A stretch of DNA of 64,000 nt from Collinsella sp944321445 (GCF_030371825.1 NZ_JAUDDM010000010.1), one strand, 5' to 3'; positions 1-8,966 are shown, numbered from the stretch's first letter. Notes: generated by a model not told the origin, from the sequence alone. A program made the numbers and translations.

Positions 1-60
1 ATATGTGCATCCCATCTCCACTGCCCGCTTACCCGCTCTGCATACCATCCTTGTTGCTAG

Positions 61-66
61 TACAAT
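61..66 (+). promoter_or_regulatory. possible -10 box before acpS
   Basis: TACAAT lies 40 bases before the preferred acpS start. No convincing -35 element is visible at the right distance, so this is a weak suggestion only. Confidence 0.25.
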
Positions 67-105
67 GGTGTGCGAATGCGACGAGCTGCTAGATGGGTGG
101 TGTAT

Positions 106-672
106 ATGGCAGAAGCGGCTATCGGCGTCGATATCGTCGAGATTCACCGCATAGAGGAGATCATTTCCCGCACACCTTCGTTTGTCACGCGCTTGTTCAC
201 GGAGGAAGAGCGCGCCTATTGCGACGGGTCGGCGCGGCCTGCTGCGCATTATGCATGCCGTTTTGCCGCGCGCGAGGCCGTTCTCAAGGCGCTGGGCACG
301 GGCTTTGGCCAGGGTGTTGGACGCAAGGACGTATCGGTGTCGCGCGATCAAAACGGTCGCCCTATCGCGCTACTTGCCGGGCGCGCGCTCGAGGTCGCTC
401 AGGCTCAAGGCATCGTTGAGGTTGCCATTTCCCTCTCCTTTACCAGCGATTTGGCCGTTGCCAACGCCATGGCCATCACCGCCGACGCGCGCCCTAAGCC
501 CAAACCCGCCAAGCAGGACGAGCGGGCGCTCATCGCACAGTCGTTTAAAGAGGCCCGCTCGGTGCTCGATGAGCTCGAGCGCGTGCAAATAGAAGATCAT
601 GCCGATGCCGCTGCGGCGTTGGATGCGACAACAGGACAGGAGCTGCAAGATGAAGCCGATTCTGAGCACTGA
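106..672 (+). CDS. acpS: holo-[acyl-carrier-protein] synthase with C-terminal extension
   Basis: Transfers 4'-phosphopantetheine from CoA to the serine of acyl carrier protein, in the cytoplasm. The protein opens with GVDIVEIHRIEE, the metal-binding motif of AcpS, followed by FTEEERAYC and FAAREAVLKALGTG, also typical. I chose the ATG at 106 (188 aa) over upstream GTG 70 and ATG 76 because AcpS proteins begin a few residues before GVDIVEI. AcpS is usually about 120-130 aa; here about 60 extra charged residues follow the domain and have no recognised function. The 3' end overlaps the next gene by 23 bases, so the two are probably translationally coupled. Confidence 0.93.
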   Translation: MAEAAIGVDIVEIHRIEEIISRTPSFVTRLFTEEERAYCDGSARPAAHYACRFAAREAVLKALGTGFGQGVGRKDVSVSRDQNGRPIALLAGRALEVAQAQGIVEVAISLSFTSDLAVANAMAITADARPKPKPAKQDERALIAQSFKEARSVLDELERVQIEDHADAAAALDATTGQELQDEADSEH

Positions 673-2266
673 GGAAGTCAAGAAACTCGAGGATATCATC
701 GAGCGCGAAGGCACCTCCAAAGCCGAGCTCATGGAGCATGCTGGCGAATTCGTCGCCTCGCTTGCGCTCTCCTATAAGCCGCACGACGTTGTCGTCCTTG
801 TTGGCTTCGGCAACAATGGCGGTGACGGTTGGGTTGCGGCCGATATCCTGCAGCAGCACGACATCAGCGTCACGGTCGTATCGCCGGTCGAGCCCAACGA
901 GATTCCGAGCGCACTTGCGCGCCACGTCGCCCGCCGCACGGCCGGCCGCGACGTCACGGTCGTCGTCGGCCCCTCGCGCGATGAGCTGACCGACTTGCTT
1001 TCCAAAGCCGACCTTGTGATCGATGCCATTCTGGGCACGGGCTTCCATGGTGCGGTGAAGCCGCCGTTTTCGATTTGGATCCCCACGCTCAACGAGGTCG
1101 CCGGCCGCGTTATTTCCGTCGACATCCCCTCGGGCCTGAATGCGATGACGGGTGTCGTCGAGGATTGCTGCGTACGCGCCGACAAGACGGCTACCATGAT
1201 TGCTCCGAAAATCGGCCTGTACAGTGCCGACGGCCCTCAGTACGTGGGCGAGCTCGTGTGCGGTGAGCTATACGACCAGCTCGACGAGGTCATCGGCGAT
1301 GTCGATCACGAGGCCGAGATCGTCGAGCCGGGCGACCTGGTCGATTACATCGAACCCCTTCCGGCCATCGTGAACAAGTATTCGCGCGGCTCCGTGCTCG
1401 TCGTCGCGGGCTCCGCGCGCTACCCCGGTGCCGCCATGATGGCTGCCAAGGCCGCGGCGCGCGCCGGTGCGGGCTACGTCACCGTCGCTGCCCCCGATGC
1501 CTGCGCGAATCTCATCCGCATGGCGCTGCCTTCCATTCCGGTCATCGCCATTCCCAGCGACTCCCGCGGGTCGTTCGGTGCTGCTGCGCGCCAGGAGATC
1601 TGCGAGATTGCCTCGAAGTACGATTGCGTGCTGTGCGGTCCCGGCATGACCACGGCGGCAGGCTGCATGCAGGTCGTTTCGGGCCTGCTTGAAAGCGACC
1701 GTCCGCTCATCTTGGACGCCGATGCGCTCAATTGCCTCTCGCGCCTGGCTATCGACGGCATCGACAAGACGCCCGACCTGTACCGTCGCGAGGCCCCGCT
1801 CATTCTCACGCCGCACCACCGCGAGCTGTCGCGCCTGGTGGGCGATGCGCCCGTTGACGACCTGAGCACGGCCATCGATGCCGCTCAGCGCATTGAGTGG
1901 GCTGTTGGTTCCGACAACCTCGTTGTGGTCGCAAAGGGTGCTACGACCGCTATCGTGGGCGTCGAGAAGGTTCTCATTCCCATCGCGGGCCCCGCATCGC
2001 TTGCGACCGCAGGTTCCGGCGACGTGCTTGCCGGCATCCTCGCGGGTATCGTGGCGACTTCTCATGGCGAGGCGGATCGCTGGGAGCTGCTTACGGCCTA
2101 CGGCGTCGCGGTTCATTCCTACACCGGTTTTGCCGCAGCGGCGGAGTATGGCGAGAAGAGTGTCATCGCCACCGACCTCATCGACCTTATCGGTGAGGCT
2201 ATGCAGCTGGTCGAAAACGAGGTTTGCAAGGACCTCGACGTGTTGAGCGAAGGGGAGGCGGAATAG
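650..2266 (+). CDS. nnr: bifunctional NAD(P)H-hydrate epimerase / ADP-dependent NAD(P)H-hydrate dehydratase
   Basis: Repairs hydrated NAD(P)H: the N-terminal half epimerises NAD(P)HX and the C-terminal half dehydrates it using ADP. The protein has 538 aa. The epimerase (YjeF_N) half shows GFGNNGGDGWVAA near residue 50 and SVDIPSGLNA near 160. The carbohydrate-kinase-like dehydratase half shows VVAGSARYPGAA, LDADALN and AGSGDVLAGILAG. The ATG at 650 has an AGGAG ribosome site 7 bases upstream, better than the earlier in-frame ATG at 599. It overlaps acpS and is followed after 3 bases by alr. The fused two-domain form is common in bacteria. Confidence 0.95.
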   Translation: MKPILSTEEVKKLEDIIEREGTSKAELMEHAGEFVASLALSYKPHDVVVLVGFGNNGGDGWVAADILQQHDISVTVVSPVEPNEIPSALARHVARRTAGRDVTVVVGPSRDELTDLLSKADLVIDAILGTGFHGAVKPPFSIWIPTLNEVAGRVISVDIPSGLNAMTGVVEDCCVRADKTATMIAPKIGLYSADGPQYVGELVCGELYDQLDEVIGDVDHEAEIVEPGDLVDYIEPLPAIVNKYSRGSVLVVAGSARYPGAAMMAAKAAARAGAGYVTVAAPDACANLIRMALPSIPVIAIPSDSRGSFGAAARQEICEIASKYDCVLCGPGMTTAAGCMQVVSGLLESDRPLILDADALNCLSRLAIDGIDKTPDLYRREAPLILTPHHRELSRLVGDAPVDDLSTAIDAAQRIEWAVGSDNLVVVAKGATTAIVGVEKVLIPIAGPASLATAGSGDVLAGILAGIVATSHGEADRWELLTAYGVAVHSYTGFAAAAEYGEKSVIATDLIDLIGEAMQLVENEVCKDLDVLSEGEAE

Positions 2267-2269
2267 GCG

Positions 2270-3421
2270 ATGCCTTCGCACAAGGAGCCCGAAACCCGCT
2301 GGGCATGGGTCGAGATCGACCAAGGCGCGCTGCGCCGCAACACGCGCGCGTTCAAGAATCTGCTGGGGCCGCGTCAGCGTCTGTGCTGCGTGGTCAAAGC
2401 GGACGCCTACGGCCATGGGGCCGTTCCGTGCGCCAAGATCATGCATGCCACGGGCACCGATATGTTCGCCGTCTCGACGGTCATGGAGGGTGTCGAGCTC
2501 CGTCAGGGCGGCATCAACGAGCCGATCCTCATCCTGAGCGAGCCGCCGATGACCGCTATCGACACGCTGCTCGAATACCGGCTCATGCCATCGATCTATA
2601 CCTCTGAGTTCGCGCTTGCCTATGGCGAGCGCGCGGTGAGCCAGGGCACGGTCGGCAAGTATCACATGGCGATCGAGACCGGCATGAACCGCATCGGCGT
2701 GCACTATGCCGACGTCTTGGAGTTCCGCCACGAGATCGATTTTCACCGCGGCATCCAGTGCGACGGTGTGTTCACCCACTTTGCCACCGCCGACGAGGCG
2801 AGCGGCTGGGACTACAAGCTCCAATGCAAGCGCTTCGACGAGGCCGTCGCCGCCATGCGCGACGCCGGCTACGAGTGCGGCATCGTCCATTGCGACAACA
2901 CGGTGGCGTCGATTCTGGACAAGTCGACGCATTACGATATGATCCGCGCTGGCATCGGCCTGTACGGCTTGCAGCCCGCCGAGGTCACGCGTTCGATCTT
3001 CCCGCTCGAGCCGGTCATGAGCGTGCGCGCTCGCGTGACGCGCACGACGCACCCCGCCATGGGAGAGGGCGTGGGCTACGGCTTCACCTACCGCGTGCCC
3101 CGTGCGCGCGTGCAGATCTGCACGCTGCCCCTGGGTTATGCGGACGGCCTTGCCCGCGTGCTTTCGAACCGCATGGACGTGCTGTTCCGCGGCATGCGCA
3201 TCCGCCAGGTGGGCAACATCTGCATGGACCAGTGCATGGTAGCCATCACGCAGACCTCCATGCGCCAGATGCCCGAGGCCGAGATCGGCGACATCATGAC
3301 GATTATCGGTCGCGACGGCGACGCTCAGATCACCATGGACGAGATGGCGCGCCTGCGCGACACCATCCATTACGAGGTCGCATGCGGGTTCGGTATGCGC
3401 TTGGAGAAGATTTACTGCTAG
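2270..3421 (+). CDS. alr: alanine racemase
   Basis: PLP-dependent interconversion of L- and D-alanine, supplying D-Ala for peptidoglycan. The protein is 383 aa, normal for the family. The PLP lysine lies in VVKADAYGHG (Lys43). The C-terminal domain carries GEGVGYGFTYR and VGNICMDQCMV, typical of the second active-site face. It follows nnr after 3 bases and precedes the uracil-DNA glycosylase gene after 8 bases, so it is co-transcribed with both. Nothing unusual was seen. Confidence 0.97.
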   Translation: MPSHKEPETRWAWVEIDQGALRRNTRAFKNLLGPRQRLCCVVKADAYGHGAVPCAKIMHATGTDMFAVSTVMEGVELRQGGINEPILILSEPPMTAIDTLLEYRLMPSIYTSEFALAYGERAVSQGTVGKYHMAIETGMNRIGVHYADVLEFRHEIDFHRGIQCDGVFTHFATADEASGWDYKLQCKRFDEAVAAMRDAGYECGIVHCDNTVASILDKSTHYDMIRAGIGLYGLQPAEVTRSIFPLEPVMSVRARVTRTTHPAMGEGVGYGFTYRVPRARVQICTLPLGYADGLARVLSNRMDVLFRGMRIRQVGNICMDQCMVAITQTSMRQMPEAEIGDIMTIIGRDGDAQITMDEMARLRDTIHYEVACGFGMRLEKIYC

Positions 3422-3429
3422 GAGCCGTC

Positions 3430-4089
3430 ATGGGTGTCATGCATATTCCCGGCCACGAGCGGCAAAAGCCGCGCGAGGTTTCGCTCGAGGAGATCCGCGA
3501 GGTTCTGGGCGACTGCCGACTGTGCCAGCTTGCCGAGACGCGTACCAAGATCGTGTTCGGCGTCGGCAACCCGCGTGCGCGCGTGATGTTCGTGGGCGAG
3601 GCCCCGGGGCGCAACGAGGACCTGCAGGGTGAGCCGTTTGTGGGCCGTGCCGGCGAAAACCTCAACGCTATCCTGTCGCTCGCCGGCCTCAAGCGCGAGG
3701 ATATCTATATCGCCAACGTGCTTAAATGCCGTCCGCCGGGAAACCGCAACCCCAAGGCCGAAGAAGTGCTGGCATGTTCCCCGTTTCTGCGCGAGCAGAT
3801 TCGCAGCATCTGGCCGGACATCATCGTGACGCTCGGCAACCCTGCGACGCATTTCGTGCTCAAGACCGAGATCGGCATCACGCGCCTGCGCGGTCGCTTC
3901 CACCAGATGGGGCACTTCGTGGTCATGCCCACGTTCCATCCGGCGGCGGCATTGCGCAACCCCGCATGGCAGGAGCTGTTGGAGCAGGATTTCCGCATGC
4001 TGGGCGACTATCTGGCTCGGCACCCCGTCGACGGACCGGTCATTCCGGCGACCGCGCGCTCGGATGCCCTGCCGCGTATCGAGGAGTAG
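3430..4089 (+). CDS. family 4 uracil-DNA glycosylase (Fe-S)
   Basis: Excises uracil from DNA. The protein is 219 aa from the ATG at 3430; a longer in-frame reading upstream overlaps alr and is rejected. Motifs are GEAPGRNEDLQGEPFVG (active-site loop) and TFHPAAALRNP near the C-terminus. Four cysteines fit the [4Fe-4S] cluster of family 4/5 enzymes: CRLC at the N-terminus, the one in LKCRPPGNRNP, and LAC 16 residues later. It lies between alr and tsaE with 8- and 2-base gaps, consistent with one operon. Confidence 0.93.
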   Translation: MGVMHIPGHERQKPREVSLEEIREVLGDCRLCQLAETRTKIVFGVGNPRARVMFVGEAPGRNEDLQGEPFVGRAGENLNAILSLAGLKREDIYIANVLKCRPPGNRNPKAEEVLACSPFLREQIRSIWPDIIVTLGNPATHFVLKTEIGITRLRGRFHQMGHFVVMPTFHPAAALRNPAWQELLEQDFRMLGDYLARHPVDGPVIPATARSDALPRIEE

Positions 4090-4091
4090 CC

Positions 4092-4613
4092 ATGGCGCTG
4101 CAACGCATTGACGCGTGCCGGTTCGCAAGCTCGTCGGTCGACGACACCATCGCCTTCGGCGAGCTGGTCGCGAGCCTGGTCGAGGACGGAGACGTGCTGG
4201 TGCTCACCGGTGGGCTGGGCGTTGGCAAGACCCAGTTCACCAAGGGCTTGGCGCGCGGGCTCGGTGACGAGCGCCCGGTGACGAGCCCCACGTTCTCGCT
4301 CATGGCCGTACACGACGGCGGACGGATTCCGCTGTTCCACTTCGACCTGTACCGCCTCGAGCATGCCTTTGAGCTCGAAGACACGGGCATCTACGACGTG
4401 CTGGGCTACGAGGGCGTGTGCGTGCTCGAGTGGGGCGAGCAGTTCCAGGATGAGCTCACCGATGCGTACCTGTCGATCACGCTGACACGTGATCCGGACG
4501 ACGCGGGCCGGCGCACGATTGCGCTCGAGGCCTTCGGGGCGCGTGCGGACGCGCTTGCCGCGGGCATCGATGCCGCTGTTAGGCGGATTTCTGGTGCCGA
4601 AGGGATGGGTTAG
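4092..4613 (+). CDS. tsaE: tRNA threonylcarbamoyladenosine biosynthesis ATPase TsaE
   Basis: ATPase partner of the TsaB-TsaD complex that makes t6A at position 37 of ANN-decoding tRNAs. The protein is 173 aa, slightly long for TsaE. The Walker A motif is GGLGVGKTQFTKG, followed by VTSPTFSLM and HFDLYRLE, both TsaE signatures, and LEWGEQF. It starts 2 bases after the glycosylase stop. The rest of the t6A machinery is the next gene, separated by a 30-bp inverted-repeat element (4644-4826). Confidence 0.95.
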   Translation: MALQRIDACRFASSSVDDTIAFGELVASLVEDGDVLVLTGGLGVGKTQFTKGLARGLGDERPVTSPTFSLMAVHDGGRIPLFHFDLYRLEHAFELEDTGIYDVLGYEGVCVLEWGEQFQDELTDAYLSITLTRDPDDAGRRTIALEAFGARADALAAGIDAAVRRISGAEGMG

Positions 4614-4643
4614 AACGCCTTTTCGGAGAAAGCTGGTCGCTTC

Positions 4644-4826
4644 TAGACAAATCTGGTCGATATGCATTTTTCAATCGACCTGACATGCCGGAAGCCGCCG
4701 GATATTCCCCTGTTTGCCCCTTTCGCAGCGGTGCTCAGGGCCGCGCGGACTCGTCAAGGGGCTCTTGAATTCGATATTTTCATCGGTGCGAGCTGATGAA
4801 AAATGCATATCGACCAGATTTGTCTA
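4644..4826. repeat. 183-bp element bounded by perfect 30-bp inverted repeats
   Basis: The left arm 4644-4673 begins TAGACAAATCTGGTCG. The right arm 4797-4826 is its exact reverse complement, and 123 bases separate them. It fills the tsaE to tsaB-rimI-tsaD gap. The arm core GTCGATATGCATTTT is shared with the element inside hypF at 27621-27837, which points to a repeated mobile palindromic family. No transposase is encoded. Transcribed, it would form a long hairpin between the two genes. Confidence 0.85.
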
Positions 4827-4843
4827 TAGGACGGACGGAACAG

Positions 4844-7267
4844 ATGAACAACGGCGACAGCCGGGCCCTCGTGGTCGCAATCGATACCTCAACGGACATG
4901 CTCGCGTGCGCCCTCGCGCGCCTTGCAGGCGGCGATGCCGCGCGCGGGCGCGTGGAGCTGCTCGCAGCTGGCGACCACATGTGCCGCCGCCACGCCAACG
5001 AGGAGCTTGTGAATACGCTCGATGGCGTCTTGGCGCAGGCGGGCGTATCGATGGACGAAGTCGATGCCGTGCTCGTTGGCCGTGGCCCCGGGTCTTTTAC
5101 CGGCGTGCGCATCGGCATCTCGACGGCGAAGGGCTTGGCGCGCGGCGCGAATATTCCGCTGCACGGGGTCTCGACGCTGGATGCCACGGCATGGACTGCC
5201 TGGGATGCAGGCGTGCGCGGCAAACTGGGCGTGGCGGCGGACGCCATGCGCGGCGAGGTCTATCCTGCGCTGTATGAGCTGGACGAGCAGGGGCCGCACC
5301 GCCTGTTCGAGCGCGAGCGTGTCGTGAAGGCGGCTGTTGCCGTCGCGGAGTGGGCAGAGCTTTCCTATGCGGGAGAGCTGCAGCTTACGGGCGACGGTCT
5401 GGTGCGCTACGGCAAGCAATTCGATGAGGCGGGTCTCATGGCCCGCGCGCTCGACCGCGAGCTGTGGTGGCCTTCGGGCGAGGGGTTGGCGCTCGCGTAC
5501 GCGCAGGATCACGACGTCGCGACGGTGATGGCCGGGGGCGACCCGGCGCTCGTGCTGCCCATCTATACGCGCCTTTCCGACGCGGAGGAAAACGAGCGCA
5601 AGCGCCTGGGCCTTGCCGAAAGCGCGCATGTCGATACGACCGGCGTGGCCGACGAGCTTGCGGGGCGCCACCTGCAGCTGCGCCCCATGGGCGCGGCGGA
5701 CGCCGAGGCAGCTTCGGCGCTTGAGCAGGCGTGCTTCGAGGGCACGGGCCACGAGCCATGGACGCCGTCGATGTTCCTGGACGAGCTGGGCGAGAGCGTC
5801 GCGGCGCCGCGCTCCTGGTGGATCGCGCATGACGATGGCAAGCTCATCGGCATCGCCGGCGGCATGGTCATCGATAAGGACGTGCAGATTCTCGACGTGG
5901 CGGTCGACGGGACGTACCGCAGGCGCGGCATCGCGCGCAAGCTGCTGGCGCATGTGAGCTACGACGCGCAGATGCTTGGCTGCGAGACCGCGTCGCTCGA
6001 GGTCGAGGCAGACAACGCGGCCGCCATCGCGCTCTACGAGGCGCTGGGCTTCACGGCTGCGGGCACGCGCCGCGGCTACTATGGCGCCGGGCGCGACGCG
6101 CTCGTCATGACGGCGGAGCTCCCCCTGGTCCTTCCCGTGGACGCTGCCTCGCCCGAGCCCACAGCCGCCGCGTTGCGCGCCTGGCCGCTTGCAGAACCTG
6201 CCCGCACGGACGCGGAGCGCGCCGAGATTGAGCGCCGCCAGCCGGTGCTTGCCATCGAGAGTTCCTGTGACGAGACCGCCGTCGCCATCATCGATGCGGA
6301 GGGCAACCTGCTTGCAAACCAGGTTTCCACGCAGATCGACTTCCACGCGCGCTTCGGCGGCGTCGTTCCCGAGATCGCCTCGCGCAAGCACGTCGAGGTC
6401 ATCGTCGGTGTTGTCGATGCCGCGCTCGAGGAGGCCGCGGCGTCGTTCGGGCTTGAGACGGGGGCGCTCGCTCCGCGCGAGCTTGCTGCCGTCGGCGTTA
6501 CGCAAGGGCCGGGCCTTGTGGGTGCGCTCGTTGTGGGCGTGGCGTTTGCCAAGGGCTTCGCGTATGCGGCGCAGCGCCCGCTCATCTGCGTGAACCACCT
6601 CGAGGGACACCTCTACGCCAACCTGCTCACCACGCCGGACCTGAAGCCGCCGTTCATTTTCACGCTCGTCTCCGGCGGTCACACCATGCTCGTGCACGTG
6701 CGCGCATGGGGAGATTACGAGGTGCTGGGCGAGACGCTCGACGACGCCGTGGGAGAGGCGTTCGACAAGGTCGCCAAGGCGCTTGGTCTGGGCTATCCGG
6801 GTGGGCCCATCATTTCGCGCCTGGCCGAGACAGGCAACCCGCATGCCATCGAGTTCCCGCGCGCCCTCAATCGCAAGGGCGATTACCGCTTCTCGCTGTC
6901 GGGCTTGAAAACCGCCGTCATGCTCTACATCGAGCAGGAGGAGAAGGCGGGGCGTCCCCTGCATCTGCCCGACCTCGCCGCTTCGTTCGAGGCCGCAGTG
7001 TTCGACGTGCAGTACAAGAAGGCTAAGAACGCCCTGCGCCAGACCGGTGCGAAGGAATATTGCATCGGCGGCGGCGTGGCGGCCAACCCGCATCTGCGCG
7101 AGATGATGATTCGCAAGCTCACGCGCCAGGGAATCCGCGTGACCGTGCCGCCGCAAAACGCCTGCACCGACAATGCCGCCATGATCGCCGTGGTGGCGCG
7201 CGAGAAGTTCCAGCGCGGCGAGTTCTCCGACTTCTCCATCGACGCCGATCCCAACATGACGTTGTAG
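4844..7267 (+). CDS. tsaD: TsaB-RimI-TsaD fusion protein
   Basis: One 807-aa chain with three enzymes or subunits. Residues 1 to about 270 are TsaB (VVAIDTSTD, GRGPGSFTGVRIG), the dimerisation partner in t6A synthesis. About 276-425 is a RimI-type GNAT acetyltransferase (HLQLRPMG, YRRRGIARKLL, ALYEALGF). About 466-807 is TsaD (LAIESSCDETAVAI, HLEGHLYANLL metal ligands, VSGGHTMLVH, GGGVAANPHLRE), the threonylcarbamoyl transferase. A roughly 40-residue linker joins RimI to TsaD. The ATG at 4844 gives a clean TsaB start; an earlier in-frame ATG at 4796 lies in the inverted repeat and is rejected. The order tsaE then tsaB-rimI-tsaD is the usual gene order in Gram-positives, here welded together. 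Confidence 0.93.
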   Translation: MNNGDSRALVVAIDTSTDMLACALARLAGGDAARGRVELLAAGDHMCRRHANEELVNTLDGVLAQAGVSMDEVDAVLVGRGPGSFTGVRIGISTAKGLARGANIPLHGVSTLDATAWTAWDAGVRGKLGVAADAMRGEVYPALYELDEQGPHRLFERERVVKAAVAVAEWAELSYAGELQLTGDGLVRYGKQFDEAGLMARALDRELWWPSGEGLALAYAQDHDVATVMAGGDPALVLPIYTRLSDAEENERKRLGLAESAHVDTTGVADELAGRHLQLRPMGAADAEAASALEQACFEGTGHEPWTPSMFLDELGESVAAPRSWWIAHDDGKLIGIAGGMVIDKDVQILDVAVDGTYRRRGIARKLLAHVSYDAQMLGCETASLEVEADNAAAIALYEALGFTAAGTRRGYYGAGRDALVMTAELPLVLPVDAASPEPTAAALRAWPLAEPARTDAERAEIERRQPVLAIESSCDETAVAIIDAEGNLLANQVSTQIDFHARFGGVVPEIASRKHVEVIVGVVDAALEEAAASFGLETGALAPRELAAVGVTQGPGLVGALVVGVAFAKGFAYAAQRPLICVNHLEGHLYANLLTTPDLKPPFIFTLVSGGHTMLVHVRAWGDYEVLGETLDDAVGEAFDKVAKALGLGYPGGPIISRLAETGNPHAIEFPRALNRKGDYRFSLSGLKTAVMLYIEQEEKAGRPLHLPDLAASFEAAVFDVQYKKAKNALRQTGAKEYCIGGGVAANPHLREMMIRKLTRQGIRVTVPPQNACTDNAAMIAVVAREKFQRGEFSDFSIDADPNMTL

Positions 7268-7295
7268 GTTCCGCGGTTCTGCCGAACCGCGGAAC
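7268..7295 (+). terminator. hairpin after tsaD
   Basis: GTTCCGCGGTTC (7268-7279) pairs perfectly with GAACCGCGGAAC (7284-7295) across a 4-base loop directly after the tsaD stop. There is no T tract, so termination strength is uncertain. Confidence 0.6.
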
Positions 7296-7349
7296 TGCTC
7301 GACGCTGTGCGGCCGCCTGGCGGGCGATCGCTGACTGAGTACTCCACCT

Positions 7350-7540
7350 ACAGGTGGGAAAATGGGGACAGGCACTTATTTCCCAAAGTACTCCGCCTGC
7401 AGGGACTGGCGTCTGTGGGGACGGGGGTTGGAGACGCCACTTTGGCGTCTCTGGGGACAGGTCTCGGTCCCGCGTCCCGCGGCGGCTTGTTCGCTGTCCC
7501 CATTGGGGACGGGGGGCCGTAGGGGACATTTTGTCCCCTT
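7350..7540. repeat. cluster of GGGGACAGG-type hairpins in a non-coding stretch
   Basis: The gene-free stretch 7296-7745 contains a run of G-rich short palindromes: GGGAAAA...TTTCCC around GGGACAGGCACTT (7356-7384), GAGACGCCA/TGGCGTCTC (7431-7451) and GGGGACA/TGTCCCC (7522-7538). The GGGACAGGCACTT unit recurs at 12012-12040. Sequences of this style are known in many bacteria as REP-like repeats mobilised by REP-associated transposases; none is encoded in this window. No other gene is visible in the stretch. Confidence 0.7.
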
Positions 7541-7745
7541 CTGGGCCAGGCCTTGGCGTCGGGGCTTTCGGACGGAAACCGCCGGCTACACGGCTACGCA
7601 GCATAGCATGCACGAAGGGGCGGCCCCGCCCGCCGCGCTCCAATTGAGGGTGCGCAACAGTTCGGCAGCGTGAGGTATGCTTCGTGCGGGGCGAGGCGGA
7701 CGGTTGGCTGCGCCCTACGTTTCAAACGAGGAAGCGAGGTGCTGT

Positions 7746-8897
7746 ATGCGCAGCGGTGAGGGTTGGCGTCTGGATGACAGCGGTGTCCTGGTGATTGACG
7801 GTCCAGTCTCTCCAGTGGAGACAGAGGCAGGAGTTGCCCCCTGGCGGCCATTTGCCAATCAAATTCAGGCGGTAACGGTGATGGAGGGCGCGCAGGTTGA
7901 GGGCTTTAGCCGATTGTTCGAGGGCTGTTGCCGTCTGACCGCCATCGACGGCATGGGAAACCTGACTTATCTCGAGGGAAGTGCGGATGTCGAGGACGCG
8001 AGCGGCATGTTCGCGGGATGCTCCGAGCTGCGTCGTATCGACCTGTCCGCATTCGACGGCTCGTGTCTACGCAGCGCGTGGGGTATGTTTCAAGATTGCT
8101 GCGAGCTATGCGAGGTTGTCTTTCCCATTCAGGGTTTCCCCGGGCTGCGCGAGGCGGGTGGAATGTTTCGTGGATGTCACAGCCTGCGTTCGTTTGATTT
8201 CGCGGCACTGGGTGCCCCGAATCTCGAGGACCTCTCCGATTTCTTCCGTATGTGTACTGGGCTCGATGAGGTCTCGTTCGTTGGCGCTCGGACCGGGCGC
8301 CTCGTCACGACAGAGCGGATGTTCTACGGCTGCCGCAGCCTGGAGCGCATTGTGGGCAACGACAGCTTGCAGACCGGCCGCATTGAAAACCTTTCCGGCA
8401 TGTTCCGCTTTTGCGCGCGCCTGTCGGATCTCGACTGCGCGTCATGGGACACCGTGAGCGTTCGTGAGGCGAACTTCCTATTCGGTGACTGTCTGGCTCT
8501 CTCGCAGCTCGACGTCTCTGCATGGCGCATGCCTCATTTGCAGATGGGCCGCGGTATGTTCGCCCGGACGCCAATCGAGCGCGTGGACTTGGCGAGCTGG
8601 AGCGCTCACGAGCTCATTGACACGAGTTATATGTTCGATGGCTGTGCTTTGCTTCAGGAGGTGTCGCTCGGTGACATGGACCTTTCCAACATTCTGCGTG
8701 CGCAGAACATGTTCGCCGGATGCGCCGGGCTCGAACGCATCGCGCACGAGGGGCGGGGAATGTCGAGAGTTCGGAACGTAGCGCGGTTGTTCTACGGCTG
8801 CAAGAAACTGACGCACGTTCCCGAAGGTTTCGTTGATTTGGGGCGAGCCGAGGATGCCTATCGTGCCCGCGAGGACTGTCCGATGCCCTTACTGTAG
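7746..8897 (+). CDS. BspA-like (DUF285) repeat protein without signal peptide
   Basis: 383-aa protein made mostly of degenerate leucine-rich DUF285 repeats of about 25-26 residues, with recurring units such as ASGMFAGCSELRRIDLSAFD and LSGMFRFCARLSDLD. The ATG at 7746 has GAGGT 5 bases upstream; the longer reading from 7677 lacks a ribosome site. BspA-family repeats are usually found on secreted or anchored surface proteins, but no signal peptide, lipobox or sorting signal is visible, so it is probably cytoplasmic. Its repeats are more degenerate than those of the kinases downstream. It is the first gene of the kinase/FHA/PP2C cluster. Its biochemical role is unknown; a protein-binding platform is the natural guess. 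Confidence 0.85.
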   Translation: MRSGEGWRLDDSGVLVIDGPVSPVETEAGVAPWRPFANQIQAVTVMEGAQVEGFSRLFEGCCRLTAIDGMGNLTYLEGSADVEDASGMFAGCSELRRIDLSAFDGSCLRSAWGMFQDCCELCEVVFPIQGFPGLREAGGMFRGCHSLRSFDFAALGAPNLEDLSDFFRMCTGLDEVSFVGARTGRLVTTERMFYGCRSLERIVGNDSLQTGRIENLSGMFRFCARLSDLDCASWDTVSVREANFLFGDCLALSQLDVSAWRMPHLQMGRGMFARTPIERVDLASWSAHELIDTSYMFDGCALLQEVSLGDMDLSNILRAQNMFAGCAGLERIAHEGRGMSRVRNVARLFYGCKKLTHVPEGFVDLGRAEDAYRAREDCPMPLL

Positions 8898-8966
8898 CGC
8901 CTCAGGCTCTGTCCGTCCTTTCCCGCTGGACTCGCGTACCTGCCGTCATGGACCCGTGCTGCTCGT

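Noticed and set aside
1268..3370. 700-codon minus-strand frame opposite nnr and alr
   Set aside because: Shadow of two clearly recognisable genes; its protein has His/Asp/Arg-rich antisense composition.
4689..5277. Alternative frame running from the inverted-repeat element into tsaB
   Set aside because: Out of frame with the conserved TsaB protein and Arg-rich; shadow.
7296..7680. Short overlapping plus-strand frames in the repeat-rich gap after tsaD
   Set aside because: They consist of translated GGGGAC repeats and have no ribosome site.
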